From: an uncultured Bacilli bacterium
GTDB taxonomy: Bacteria > Bacillota_I > Bacilli_A > RFN20 > CAG-826
Assembly (NCBI GenBank): GCA_944372115.1
Contig: CALVYH010000002.1
Span: 168,864 to 206,237, forward strand
DNA length: 37,374 nt
Reading direction: 5' to 3'
The notes under the pieces were generated by a model. The model saw only the letters and a list, made by a program, of their open reading frames with translations, was not told the DNA's origin and did no database searches. This document shows positions 25,530-33,649 of the stretch, in pieces (positions within the stretch are counted from its first letter, which is position 1; every line of letters starts with the position of its first letter). A program made the position numbers and the translations under genes.

Positions 25530-26300
25530 ATGATTTTATGTGTTGACTGTGGCAATACCGAAATTAAGTTTGCTTTTTTTGATAGCGATGAAATGGTATC
25601 GCGTTTTTCGATAAACACTTCGGAAAGTTTAAGCAGTGATGATTATTCTATAAGAATTAAGTTTTTATCCGAAAATTTAGCAAATAATGTTAAAGGAGCA
25701 ATTGTTTCTTCGGTTGTCCCTTCTTTAACTAAAGTTTTAGTTTTAGCGATTAAAAAAGCTTTTGGATGCGATGTAAAAATTTTAAATAATTCACTTAGAA
25801 CTAAACTTCCAATTAAAATTGACAATCCAAAAGAACTTGGTTCAGACTTTTTATGTACAGCAGTAGGAGCTTTGGCAAAATATAAGCCACCATTTGTTAT
25901 TGCTGATTTAGGTACTGCAACAAAAATGTCAGTTGTTGATAAAAATGGAAATTTTATTGGCGGAATTATTACGACTGGGATGAAAGTCTCTTTAGAAGGG
26001 CTTGTTAAAAGCGCTGCTCAATTATATTCTGTTGAAATTGCTGCACCTAAAAAAATTATTGGAAGAAACTCAATTGAGTCTATTCAATCTGGAATTGTTT
26101 TTGGTCAAGCATTTATGGTCAGCGAATTTGCTAGAAGAATGGAGAGTGAACTTGGATATAAATTAACCAGAATTTTGACTGGTGGTTTTTCTTCAATTAT
26201 TAAAGATCAAATTAGTTGTTTTTGTTATGAAAAAGATCTTTCTTTATACGGTTTAAACATTATTTATGGTATTAATGAGGGAGTAAAAAAATATGAATAG
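25530..26300 (+). CDS. coaX: Type III pantothenate kinase
   Basis: Phosphorylates pantothenate, the first step of coenzyme A synthesis. The 256-residue ASKHA-fold protein has CVDCGNTEIKFAFFD near the N-terminus (phosphate 1), the pantothenate region NPKELGSDFLCTAVGAL near residue 106, and VIADLGTATKMSVVD near residue 127. GGIITTGMKVSLEGL and LTGGFSS follow. AAAGGAG precedes the ATG. It ends 8 nt inside the next gene, an ECF S-component, which points to joint uptake and phosphorylation of pantothenate. Confidence 0.95.
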   Translation: MILCVDCGNTEIKFAFFDSDEMVSRFSINTSESLSSDDYSIRIKFLSENLANNVKGAIVSSVVPSLTKVLVLAIKKAFGCDVKILNNSLRTKLPIKIDNPKELGSDFLCTAVGALAKYKPPFVIADLGTATKMSVVDKNGNFIGGIITTGMKVSLEGLVKSAAQLYSVEIAAPKKIIGRNSIESIQSGIVFGQAFMVSEFARRMESELGYKLTRILTGGFSSIIKDQISCFCYEKDLSLYGLNIIYGINEGVKKYE

Positions 26301-26940
26301 ATTAAAAATTTTTCGTTCAATTGCAATAGATGCTTTATTTTTAGCATTGTTTATTCTTTTTACATTTGTTCCATGGCTTGGTTATTATCAAGTTGGACCA
26401 ATTTCTTTTCAAGTTGTTCATGTTTTCGTTTTGATCGGAGCTGCAATATTTGGATGGAAAAAAGGATTACTTTATGGTTTTATTTTTGGATTATTATCTT
26501 TATTAAAAGCAATTTCTTATCCTGGAACTCTTGATTTTGCTTTTATTAATCCATTTGTTTCTATTTTGCCAAGAGCTTTGTTTGGTTTTTTAGCTGGATT
26601 CATATTTGATATTATAAAAAAACATGCTAGTTTAAAACAATTTATGATTTCTTTACCAGTTCTATGTTTTGTTTTAACGTGTTTTCACACATTTGCTACT
26701 TTATCTTGCTTATATATTTTTGGGGTATTAGACCCATTTTCAATTTCAAGTGCTCTTGGATTAAGCGAAATCATGTCTAATGTTACATTTGTTGCATTAT
26801 TTACAACAATCGGTTTGATTGGTATGTGTATTGAAGGAGCTGTAGCAGCTATAATTGTTTTACCTTTATATGTTGCTTTAAGAAGAATTAATTTTGTAAA
26901 AGAGGAAGATGATTTAAAATTTAAGACAATCAAGGCATAA
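26293..26940 (+). CDS. ECF transporter S-component, probably for pantothenate
   Basis: The 215-residue protein has about six membrane helices and the N-terminal small-residue helix (SIAIDALFLALFILFTF) typical of S-components, which contact the EcfT module. GWKKGLLYGFIFGLLS and the later PRALFGFLAGFIFDIIKK fit the S-component pattern. S-components bind one vitamin and share EcfAA'T, which is not in this window. Overlap with coaX suggests pantothenate (PanT-like) specificity. This is inferred from context, not from a diagnostic motif. Confidence 0.8.
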   Translation: MNRLKIFRSIAIDALFLALFILFTFVPWLGYYQVGPISFQVVHVFVLIGAAIFGWKKGLLYGFIFGLLSLLKAISYPGTLDFAFINPFVSILPRALFGFLAGFIFDIIKKHASLKQFMISLPVLCFVLTCFHTFATLSCLYIFGVLDPFSISSALGLSEIMSNVTFVALFTTIGLIGMCIEGAVAAIIVLPLYVALRRINFVKEEDDLKFKTIKA

Positions 26941-26978
26941 ATTTGTATAATATATATTTTGGAAAGGGGTTAGTTAAA

Positions 26979-28343
26979 ATGAAAGATATTAATTTTAAAG
27001 AATTAGTTAAACCTTATTACGATATTGCATTAGAAACATTAAAAAAAGATGTCTCTATAAATAGTATATATGATGAAAAAACTATCTCTAAGGGCGCTCC
27101 ATATGGTGCTGGAGTTAAAGCATGTTTTGACTTTTTAAAGGAATTAGCATTAAAAGATGGTTTTGAAGTTGATACTTGTGATGGCCATGCTTTAGAAATT
27201 TCTTTTGGTGAAGGTAAAAATTTAATTTATATTTTAGCTCATCAAGATGTTGTTCCTGTTTCTGGAAATTGGAAATTTGGACCATTTAATCCTACTATTG
27301 AAGATGGAAAATTATATGGAAGAGGAACAAGTGATGATAAAGGTCCTGGAATTAGTGCTTATTATGCTTTAAAAGCTTTAAAAGATAATGGATTAATTAA
27401 TAATTTTAGAGTTAGACTTGTTTTTGGTGGTGATGAAGAAAGAGGTTCATCATGTTTAATGTATTATTTCGAAACATTAAAAAAAGAACAACCAACATAT
27501 GGATTTACTCCTGATGGTGACTTCCCTTTAATTTATGGAGAAAAGGGAATCACAAATTATACTTATGTTGGAGATGTCGATTTAAAAAATATTGTTTATA
27601 TTAAAGCTGGTGTAGTTAGTAATAGCGTTATTGATAGAGCTGAAATTAAGGTTAAAAATCCTTCACTTTTAGATGAATATTTGAAAAAACACGATTTAAT
27701 AAAATATGAAAAAATAAATGATGATACTTTTGTTTTCTTAGGAAAGGCTGCTCATGGTTCAACTCCTGAACTTGGAATTAATGCAGGTATTATCGCACTC
27801 TCTACATTAGGTGATTGTTATAATGAAGGATTACTTTCTTTACTTGCTAATGAATATGCTGATCCAAATGGAAAAAATTTATATTGTTTCTATGAAACTA
27901 AAAATATGGGAAAAACAACATATAATGTTGGTTTAATTAACTATGAAAATGGACATTTTTCAATGACTGTTAATTTTAGATATCCTGAAAATGTTAATGT
28001 TATTGAAACAATTGAAAAAATTAAAAAAGCATCTCCTTTAAATATTGAGTATGAAAAAGGAAGTGATGTTTTATATTTTGATCCAGAAAAAACAAAATTT
28101 ATTCAAGAGCTTGCTAAAGTTTATGAAGAAGAAACAGGTGATAAAGTCAATAAAATGAAGACGATTGGCGGAGGAACTTATGCAAAAGAAGCAAAAAATA
28201 CAGTTGCTTTTGGTAGTAATTTCCCTGGAAAAGTCGACCATATTCATGAAGAAAATGAAAAGATTGATTTAGAAGATTTCTTCAATTCTATGTCAATTTA
28301 TGCTCACGCAATTTATTGTTTAGGTAATTTAAATGAGAACTAA
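26979..28343 (+). CDS. pepV: PepV-type dipeptidase, M20 metallopeptidase
   Basis: Cleaves dipeptides in the cytosol with two zinc ions. The 454-residue product has the M20 motifs ILAHQDVVPVSGNW near residue 80, GRGTSDDKGPGISAYYALKA near residue 113 and FGGDEERGSSC near residue 149. TPDGDFPLIYGEKG and GGGTYAKEAKNTVAFG follow. The ATG at 26979 is chosen because GGAAAGGGG lies 10 nt upstream. A frame open from TTG at 26943 has no ribosome site and would add 12 atypical residues. A TATAAT at 26946-26951 could give this gene its own promoter. The stop overlaps the next ATG by 11 nt. Confidence 0.93.
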   Translation: MKDINFKELVKPYYDIALETLKKDVSINSIYDEKTISKGAPYGAGVKACFDFLKELALKDGFEVDTCDGHALEISFGEGKNLIYILAHQDVVPVSGNWKFGPFNPTIEDGKLYGRGTSDDKGPGISAYYALKALKDNGLINNFRVRLVFGGDEERGSSCLMYYFETLKKEQPTYGFTPDGDFPLIYGEKGITNYTYVGDVDLKNIVYIKAGVVSNSVIDRAEIKVKNPSLLDEYLKKHDLIKYEKINDDTFVFLGKAAHGSTPELGINAGIIALSTLGDCYNEGLLSLLANEYADPNGKNLYCFYETKNMGKTTYNVGLINYENGHFSMTVNFRYPENVNVIETIEKIKKASPLNIEYEKGSDVLYFDPEKTKFIQELAKVYEEETGDKVNKMKTIGGGTYAKEAKNTVAFGSNFPGKVDHIHEENEKIDLEDFFNSMSIYAHAIYCLGNLNEN

Positions 28344-30039
28344 ATTTAAACAGTGGGCAGTTGACTATTTAAACGAAGGGAAAAATATTCTTTATTTAAA
28401 AAATGAAGAAGAAATAAAAAATTTTGTTAATAATAAAGAATGTTTTTTAGAGATTGGGCCAGGTAAAGGACAATTTATTTTAAGTATTGCTAAAAAATAC
28501 CCTCAATATAATTTTTTGGTTGTTGAAATAAATAAAACTGTTGCTGGCATTGCTTTAAAAAAGATTGATGAAGAAAATTTAACAAATGTTAAACTTATAG
28601 CCGAAGATTTTTATAAATTAGTTAATATTATTAATGAAAATTCAATTTCAGGGATATTTTTAAACTTTTCTGATCCATGGCCTAAAAAAAGACATGAAAA
28701 ACGAAGATTAACTTCATCTCCATTCATTGAAAGTTATATAAAAATATTAAAAAATAATCACAATATTTATTATAAAAGTGATAATTATGATTTTTATCTT
28801 TATAGTTTAGATAAATTTAAAGAATATGGATTTGATATATTAAAAAACGAAACAAATTATAATGACGATGAAGAATTTGACGCTTTAACTGAATTTGAAA
28901 CTCGTTATAAAAATGAGGGAATCAAGATTAATCGACTAATTTTAAAGAAAGGGAGCAATATAAAAATGAATAAACTTAATGAATTAGAAAGAAAATATTT
29001 TGAAGAATTAACACAAAAAGATGCAATTAGCGGAAATGAAAAAGAAGTTGCTCATTATTTAGCTTTAGAATATAAAAAATTAGGCTTAGAACTTTATAAA
29101 GATTATGCCGGAAATATTTATGGCATAAAAAAAGGTGGCGATTCAAGTGTAAAAGTAATGATTGATGCTCATATGGATGAAGTTGGTTTTATCGTTAAAG
29201 ATATTAAAGACAATGGTTTAATCATTCCTTATCCACTTGGCGGATTTAATTTTCAAACTTTATTATCTAATAGAGTTAAATTAACTACAAAAAATGGTGA
29301 AAAATTTATTGGTGCTATCGATTCAACACCCCCACATTTATTAAAAGGACAAACTCAAGAAGTAAATGCTTCTAATCTTTTATTTGATTTTGGATTTACT
29401 TCCAAAGAAGAAGCCATTGCAAACCATGTTGGAATTGGTGATATGATTACTTTAATTGGTGGATTTGAATATTTAAATCATGAAACCAGAATTTTATCTA
29501 AAGCTTTAGATGATAGATATGGAATTATTTTGGGTTTAAGTATTTTGAATGAATTAAAAGATGTTGCTTTACCTTTTGATCTTTATGTTGGCGGTTCAAC
29601 TCAAGAAGAAGTTGGTTTAAGAGGTTTGCCAAGTGCAATTAAAAATATTAATCCAGATTTTTGTTTCGTTTTAGATTGTTCAACCGCAAAGGATTCTATC
29701 TCTTCTAGCGAATATGGAAGAATTGGCGATGGGGTTTTACTTAGATTTATTGATAGAACAATGATTGCTAATCCTGCTCTTTTAGAATTCCAAAAAGAAG
29801 CTGTTATTAATACAAATGGAAAGTATCAATATTTTGAAACTTTAGGTGGAACAAATGCTTCAGTAGCTTTTTCTTCAAATTGTTTAACTTTAACACATTG
29901 TATTGTTGCTCGTAGTATTCATACCGCTTCCTCAATTATGGATATTAATGATTTTATTTATGCTAAAAATTCTTTATTATATATGTTGAAAAATTTATCT
30001 AAAGAGAAGATTTTAGAATTGAAGGAAAGCAAATATTAA
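28333..30039 (+). CDS. In-frame fusion: TrmB (tRNA guanine(46)-N7 methyltransferase) + M42 aminopeptidase
   Basis: One 568-residue frame holds two unrelated enzymes. Residues 1-211 are a full TrmB: FLEIGPGKGQFILSIAKK, then LNFSDPWPKKRHEKRRL and TEFETRYKNEG at its normal C-terminus. Residues 212-568 are a complete M42 glutamyl-aminopeptidase/YsdC-type peptidase with DAHMDEVGFIV, KALDDRYG and GGSTQEEVGLRGL. No linker joins them. At the junction AAAGGGAG is followed by an in-frame ATG at 28966, so the peptidase can still start alone. A single-base shift would expose TAA at 28961, 2 nt before that ATG. The fusion may therefore be a recent indel or a base-calling error. Confidence 0.85.
   Translation: MRTKFKQWAVDYLNEGKNILYLKNEEEIKNFVNNKECFLEIGPGKGQFILSIAKKYPQYNFLVVEINKTVAGIALKKIDEENLTNVKLIAEDFYKLVNIINENSISGIFLNFSDPWPKKRHEKRRLTSSPFIESYIKILKNNHNIYYKSDNYDFYLYSLDKFKEYGFDILKNETNYNDDEEFDALTEFETRYKNEGIKINRLILKKGSNIKMNKLNELERKYFEELTQKDAISGNEKEVAHYLALEYKKLGLELYKDYAGNIYGIKKGGDSSVKVMIDAHMDEVGFIVKDIKDNGLIIPYPLGGFNFQTLLSNRVKLTTKNGEKFIGAIDSTPPHLLKGQTQEVNASNLLFDFGFTSKEEAIANHVGIGDMITLIGGFEYLNHETRILSKALDDRYGIILGLSILNELKDVALPFDLYVGGSTQEEVGLRGLPSAIKNINPDFCFVLDCSTAKDSISSSEYGRIGDGVLLRFIDRTMIANPALLEFQKEAVINTNGKYQYFETLGGTNASVAFSSNCLTLTHCIVARSIHTASSIMDINDFIYAKNSLLYMLKNLSKEKILELKESKY
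28966..30039 (+). CDS. M42 family aminopeptidase, probable independent start within the trmB frame
   Basis: The 357-residue peptidase domain corresponds to a full-length M42 enzyme. Metal ligands are seen in DAHMDEVGF, LDDRYG and TQEEVGLRG; a His near the end lies in VARSIHTASSIMDIND. It has its own Shine-Dalgarno (AAAGGGAG at 28948-28955), 10 nt before the ATG at 28966. This is an alternative reading of the 3' part of the fused frame, listed because the signals for separate translation are intact. It probably trims N-terminal residues from peptides, working with pepV upstream. Confidence 0.6.
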   Translation: MNKLNELERKYFEELTQKDAISGNEKEVAHYLALEYKKLGLELYKDYAGNIYGIKKGGDSSVKVMIDAHMDEVGFIVKDIKDNGLIIPYPLGGFNFQTLLSNRVKLTTKNGEKFIGAIDSTPPHLLKGQTQEVNASNLLFDFGFTSKEEAIANHVGIGDMITLIGGFEYLNHETRILSKALDDRYGIILGLSILNELKDVALPFDLYVGGSTQEEVGLRGLPSAIKNINPDFCFVLDCSTAKDSISSSEYGRIGDGVLLRFIDRTMIANPALLEFQKEAVINTNGKYQYFETLGGTNASVAFSSNCLTLTHCIVARSIHTASSIMDINDFIYAKNSLLYMLKNLSKEKILELKESKY

Positions 30040-30040
30040 T

Positions 30041-30649
30041 ATGAAATACGGATGTTATTATAACCATAAAACTATTGGAGATATTTTACTTATCGAAATT
30101 AAACCATCAATTTTTCCATCTAGAGCAGTTAAAAAAGATGATGTTGTCGCTTTATATAAAGATGATGAATTAGTTGGAATTAATATTTTTAATATTTCCG
30201 ATATTGTAAAAATTAAAGCAGAAGGATTTATTCATTATTTAAACGAAGAAGTTTTAGCCGTTATTAATTCAAAATTAAAAAATGCTGGTTTAGAAGAATT
30301 ACCTTATCAAGAAGGAAGTGGTTTTAAAGTCGCTAAAATTATTGATATTGAAGAGCATCCAGATAGTGATCATCTTCATATTTGTAAGGTTGATGTTGGA
30401 GAAAAAGAACCACTTCAAATTGTCTGTGGAGCATATAATGCAAAATTGGATTTAAAATGTGTTTGTGCTCTTCCTTATACCTTTATGCCTGATGGAAAAC
30501 AAATTGTTCCAGGAAAATTATTAAAAATTGATAGTTATGGAATGCTTTGTTCAGGAAGAGAATTAGGTTTAGCTGGATATGAAAAAATCCATGGTTTATT
30601 AGAGCTTGATGATTCTTACAGAGTTGGAAACGATTTTTTCTTAGATTAA
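30041..30649 (+). CDS. ytpR: YtpR-like tRNA-binding domain protein
   Basis: The 202-residue protein has an N-terminal DUF4479-like part (KYGCYYNHKTIGDILLIEI) and a C-terminal EMAP/PheT-type OB-fold tRNA-binding domain (VAKIIDIEEHPDSDHLHICKVDVG near residue 96, IVCGAYNAK, GMLCSGRELGL). This is the layout of Bacillus YtpR, whose cellular role is not established. It begins 1 nt after the peptidase stop, so it belongs to the pepV-trmB operon, and GAAGGAAA precedes it. Its end overlaps the convergent PEPCK-like gene by 4 nt. Confidence 0.9.
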   Translation: MKYGCYYNHKTIGDILLIEIKPSIFPSRAVKKDDVVALYKDDELVGINIFNISDIVKIKAEGFIHYLNEEVLAVINSKLKNAGLEELPYQEGSGFKVAKIIDIEEHPDSDHLHICKVDVGEKEPLQIVCGAYNAKLDLKCVCALPYTFMPDGKQIVPGKLLKIDSYGMLCSGRELGLAGYEKIHGLLELDDSYRVGNDFFLD

Positions 30650-32268
30650 TTATTATTAAAAAATTCAATTAATGCTTTTGCTGCTTCTTTTGGTCCTTCA
30701 TTTTTGTCAAAAGAAAGCGAAGTTAATATTTTTCCTAAAGGAATATTATTATCTTTTAAAAGTTTAAAGTAGGAACTAATAAAAGTTTCTACTTTTTCTT
30801 TTTCTTGTAATGGTCCAAATGGATTAGCAAAATAAGTAGAAACTTTTCCTTTTTCGTTAGTCGTATTTAAGGCGACTCTTTCTCCTTTTTTAAAATCAAT
30901 TAAAGCAACATCTAAATCATTGTAAAAATGTATTTTTTCTTTATCAATAGAAAAATTATCAGCTAAAAAGAAAGCATCAACTTGATATAGTTTTATACTA
31001 TCTAAATATGATAAAAGTGGAATAACAACACGCGAATTTGGTTTTTCAATATTAAAAAATATTGCTCTATCCATACTATTTAAAGAATAAGATTGCTCTA
31101 AATCATCAAGTCTTACAAAAGCACCAATTTCTGTTCCGCTTGTATAAACTTTATTATCTTTAATAAAGAAAGTTCCCATATCATCAAAAATAGGAGAAAT
31201 ATGGTATTTACCGTTATATTCATTTTTTATCGCTTCTAAAGTTTCACTTTTTCCAGCACCACTATCTCCTAAAATAACGATATTTTTTTCTTTTTTTCCA
31301 TCAGAAATAGTAAATCCTGCTCCATGGATAGGTAAATTATTTTCATTAATCATTAAAAGGTTATATAAAGTAAGAATCATTTTTTTCATATAACCAAAAT
31401 AATCAATTTTATATTCTTTTCCTAAAACACCAACTAAAGTATTATCATGATAATAATAATAGCAATCATTTATATTTTTAATCCCATAAAATACAATAAA
31501 ATCTACTTTATTTATTTTTTCATCAAAAGAAGTAACTTCAAATAAATTACCTATAGAAGCTAAAAAAGATAAATATTCTTTATTAACAACAATTAATCCA
31601 CATTTTTTATTTATTTTAATTAAAATAGAGTAAAAATCATCGATATTTAAGTCTTTTTTATTTATTTTTTCATTTTTAAAATGAAAAAATCCTACTCTTT
31701 TATTTTCTTTTGTTGAAACAATAAAGGGTGGTTGATTAACGATACTTTCTAAGAGTGGAATATTATTTAAATAAGAAAAAGAAGAAGAAAGAGGTAAATT
31801 TTCTTTAGAAAAAATAATTCCAACATTTCCTCCTGAAGGTAATATACGATAAACTGTTTGTTCTTTAGATAAAATTCCTTCATAAATATCGCGATAAAAA
31901 GAAACGACTTTATCAGAAAATTTCATGAATTCTTTAACAAATTCACGATGAGTTAATTTAACATTTGTTTCATCTTTAACATAAATTAAATATCTTTCTT
32001 TTGAACGATAAAAATCATAAATATCGTTAATTAAAAGAAGAAGTTTTTCTTTTCTTTCACCATCTAAAGATTTTAAAAGAATTTTTAAATCTTCGTTTTT
32101 ATTTATAGTTATCGCAATTTTTAATAAAAGATCTTTTAAAATTTCATCTTCTAATTTATTTTCTTTAAAATAAGATTCAACAATTCTTTTTAATAAAGAT
32201 GAATTTAAAATATCACTTTTAGTGATATTATAAAATTCATTAAAATTTAAAACATTTTTTTCACTCAT
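30646..32268 (-). CDS. Divergent ATP-type phosphoenolpyruvate carboxykinase homologue
   Basis: The 540-residue protein has an N-terminal helical region of about 110 residues and then a PEPCK-like core. Compared with PckA, it keeps the Y-x-G-x-M-K-K motif (Y290-K296), the histidine in LPIHGAG (H315) and the P-loop GDSGAGKSE (334-342). It also keeps the metal-site pair in IFDDMGTFF (D362-D363) and the arginine in NSRVVIP (R413). Together these are the oxaloacetate, metal and ATP ligands of PEPCK. The P-loop spelling resembles HPr kinase, but the rest does not. The expected reaction is oxaloacetate plus ATP to PEP, CO2 and ADP. It starts 1 nt after the aminotransferase stop in one operon. Confidence 0.7.
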   Translation of the reverse strand: MSEKNVLNFNEFYNITKSDILNSSLLKRIVESYFKENKLEDEILKDLLLKIAITINKNEDLKILLKSLDGERKEKLLLLINDIYDFYRSKERYLIYVKDETNVKLTHREFVKEFMKFSDKVVSFYRDIYEGILSKEQTVYRILPSGGNVGIIFSKENLPLSSSFSYLNNIPLLESIVNQPPFIVSTKENKRVGFFHFKNEKINKKDLNIDDFYSILIKINKKCGLIVVNKEYLSFLASIGNLFEVTSFDEKINKVDFIVFYGIKNINDCYYYYHDNTLVGVLGKEYKIDYFGYMKKMILTLYNLLMINENNLPIHGAGFTISDGKKEKNIVILGDSGAGKSETLEAIKNEYNGKYHISPIFDDMGTFFIKDNKVYTSGTEIGAFVRLDDLEQSYSLNSMDRAIFFNIEKPNSRVVIPLLSYLDSIKLYQVDAFFLADNFSIDKEKIHFYNDLDVALIDFKKGERVALNTTNEKGKVSTYFANPFGPLQEKEKVETFISSYFKLLKDNNIPLGKILTSLSFDKNEGPKEAAKALIEFFNNN

Positions 32269-32269
32269 C

Positions 32270-33430
32270 TTATAAATTTTCCCTTAAATAATCTAAATCA
32301 CTTTCTTTTAAAGAACATATTGCAATACGAATAGTATTTTCATTTATTAAAGTAAAGAAAATGTTTTTACTTTCTAAATATGATAAATATGAAGGAGCAT
32401 CTTCTTTAATAAAAGTAATATAAAAACCTGAAGAATATGGGTAAAACTTAATATTTTTTTCTTTTAAAATTTCTTTTACTCCTTCCCCTATTTTTAATAA
32501 TCTTTCAGTTTGAGAAAAGATTTCTTCTTTTACTTTTTTTACACCATTTTCATCTTTAAAAAATAAACCTAATCCTCCATTAGCTAAATGATTTGAAGAA
32601 GAGATTGTCCCTCTTACTATTTTTTTATAATTTTCTAAATAAATATCTTCTTCATTTTTTGAATAAAGAATGATTAAAGCACCCATTCTTAAACCATAAT
32701 ATCCAAAAGATTTAGAAGCAGAAATAGCTAAATATAAAGGAGTTTTAATAGGTGCATTAACTATTTTTTTAACAATCATTTTTCTAGAAGAAGAATAATC
32801 TAAGTATGCTAAATCTAAAAAAAGAGTAATTTTATCGTTATATTTATTAATTAAAGCAAATAATTCATCGTAATCTTCACTAGTAAAATTAAATCCGGTA
32901 GGGTTATTACATGGATCATTAATCATTAAAAGTATTTTATTATTTATCTTTTTAATCTTATTTTCCAAATCTAAAAAATCAAATTTGAAATCTTTAGTAA
33001 AAAAATTAAAGATTTCAAATTTTATATTTGCTTCTTCACAAATAGTATCATAATTAGGCCATCTAATAGAAGGAAGTAAAACTGTGTGTGTTTTAGCTAA
33101 ACTTTTAAAAGCCATAAATAAAGCTTCAGTGCCGCCAGAAGAAGCAACAAAAGCAATATTTTTATTTTCTTTTATTTTTAATAAGTCTTCTTCAAATATC
33201 CGTGATAAAAAACCATCTTTATATTCTTTAGGACCAAGCTGAGGACCATAAGATAAAAATTTATTAAAGTTAGAAATTAAATAATTATCAGCTTCTTTAT
33301 ATGAAACAATTTCCCCATTTTCATAATATAGTGTTCCACTTGAGCCATTAACTACATATTTTCCTTCATTTTTTCTTTTTAACGCTCTTTCACTAACTGA
33401 AAGAATATCAAATTTTTCAAACTCATTCAT
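32270..33430 (-). CDS. PLP-dependent class I/II aminotransferase
   Basis: The 386-residue fold-type I aminotransferase has ASSGGTEALFMAF near residue 95 (phosphate and PLP loop), INDPCNNPTGF with the Asn near residue 175, and LFLDLAYLDYS with the PLP-ring Asp. The Schiff-base lysine K240 is in SASKSFGYYGLRMG. The substrate-binding arginine is probably that of NENTIRIAIC near the end. Aspartate or aromatic substrates are likely. Its operon partner, a PEPCK homologue, favours aspartate to oxaloacetate. This is inference. Confidence 0.88.
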   Translation of the reverse strand: MNEFEKFDILSVSERALKRKNEGKYVVNGSSGTLYYENGEIVSYKEADNYLISNFNKFLSYGPQLGPKEYKDGFLSRIFEEDLLKIKENKNIAFVASSGGTEALFMAFKSLAKTHTVLLPSIRWPNYDTICEEANIKFEIFNFFTKDFKFDFLDLENKIKKINNKILLMINDPCNNPTGFNFTSEDYDELFALINKYNDKITLFLDLAYLDYSSSRKMIVKKIVNAPIKTPLYLAISASKSFGYYGLRMGALIILYSKNEEDIYLENYKKIVRGTISSSNHLANGGLGLFFKDENGVKKVKEEIFSQTERLLKIGEGVKEILKEKNIKFYPYSSGFYITFIKEDAPSYLSYLESKNIFFTLINENTIRIAICSLKESDLDYLRENL

Positions 33431-33440
33431 AACCTTAATA

Positions 33441-33449
33441 ATTATATCA
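33441..33449 (-). promoter_or_regulatory. Extended -10 promoter of the aminotransferase-PEPCK operon
   Basis: On the minus strand TGATATAAT ends 10 nt before the ATG at 33430. The short leader (tattaaggtt) contains only a weak TAAGG. The same extended -10 sequence is found before jetA. Confidence 0.55.
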
Positions 33450-33481
33450 AGAAATGAATGTATTTTTTAGATTAAAATATA

Positions 33482-33494
33482 GAAAAACTTTTTC
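33482..33494. promoter_or_regulatory. Palindrome GAAAAA-C-TTTTTC, possible LacI-family operator
   Basis: A perfect 6-1-6 palindrome 45 bases upstream of the aminotransferase -10. It resembles the site over the divergent regulator's -35 box (33611-33625). Confidence 0.4.
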
Positions 33495-33569
33495 ATTACA
33501 TAAAGATTTTTAAATGTTAATAAATAAAGAAAATTAAGCATTATAAAAATTATTATTTTCATAAATTGA

Positions 33570-33606
33570 ATATTTAAAAATGCCATATTTATGCTTTTTT
33601 AAATAT
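33570..33606. repeat. Inverted repeat in the divergent promoter region
   Basis: ATATTTAAAAA (33570-33580) is the exact inverse of TTTTTAAATAT (33596-33606), with a 15-base centre. It lies between the aminotransferase operon and the LacI-type gene. It could be a regulator site or an AT-rich cruciform. Confidence 0.45.
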
Positions 33607-33610
33607 GTTA

Positions 33611-33625
33611 ATGAAAAATTTTCAT
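33611..33625. promoter_or_regulatory. Palindrome ATGAAAA-A-TTTTCAT over the regulator's -35 (possible autoregulatory operator)
   Basis: A perfect 7-1-7 palindrome. The half-site TGAAAA matches the outer part of catabolite-responsive elements bound by CcpA-like proteins, but the central CG is missing. It overlaps the likely -35 (TTCATA, 33621-33626). Confidence 0.45.
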
Positions 33626-33640
33626 AAATCCTAAAATTTG

Positions 33641-33649
33641 TGATAGAAT
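33641..33649 (+). promoter_or_regulatory. Extended -10 of the LacI-family gene, near-leaderless
   Basis: TGATAGAAT (TGn plus TAGAAT) ends 8 nt before the ATG at 33658, with TTCATA 17 bases further upstream. Transcription should begin 1-2 nt before the ATG, and no Shine-Dalgarno is present. Confidence 0.5.

Noticed and set aside
30646..32268. HPr kinase/phosphorylase assignment from the GDSGAGKSE P-loop
   Set aside because: The length (540), the Y-x-G-x-M-K-K motif, the His and the NSRVVIP Arg fit PEPCK, and no HprK C-terminal signature is visible.
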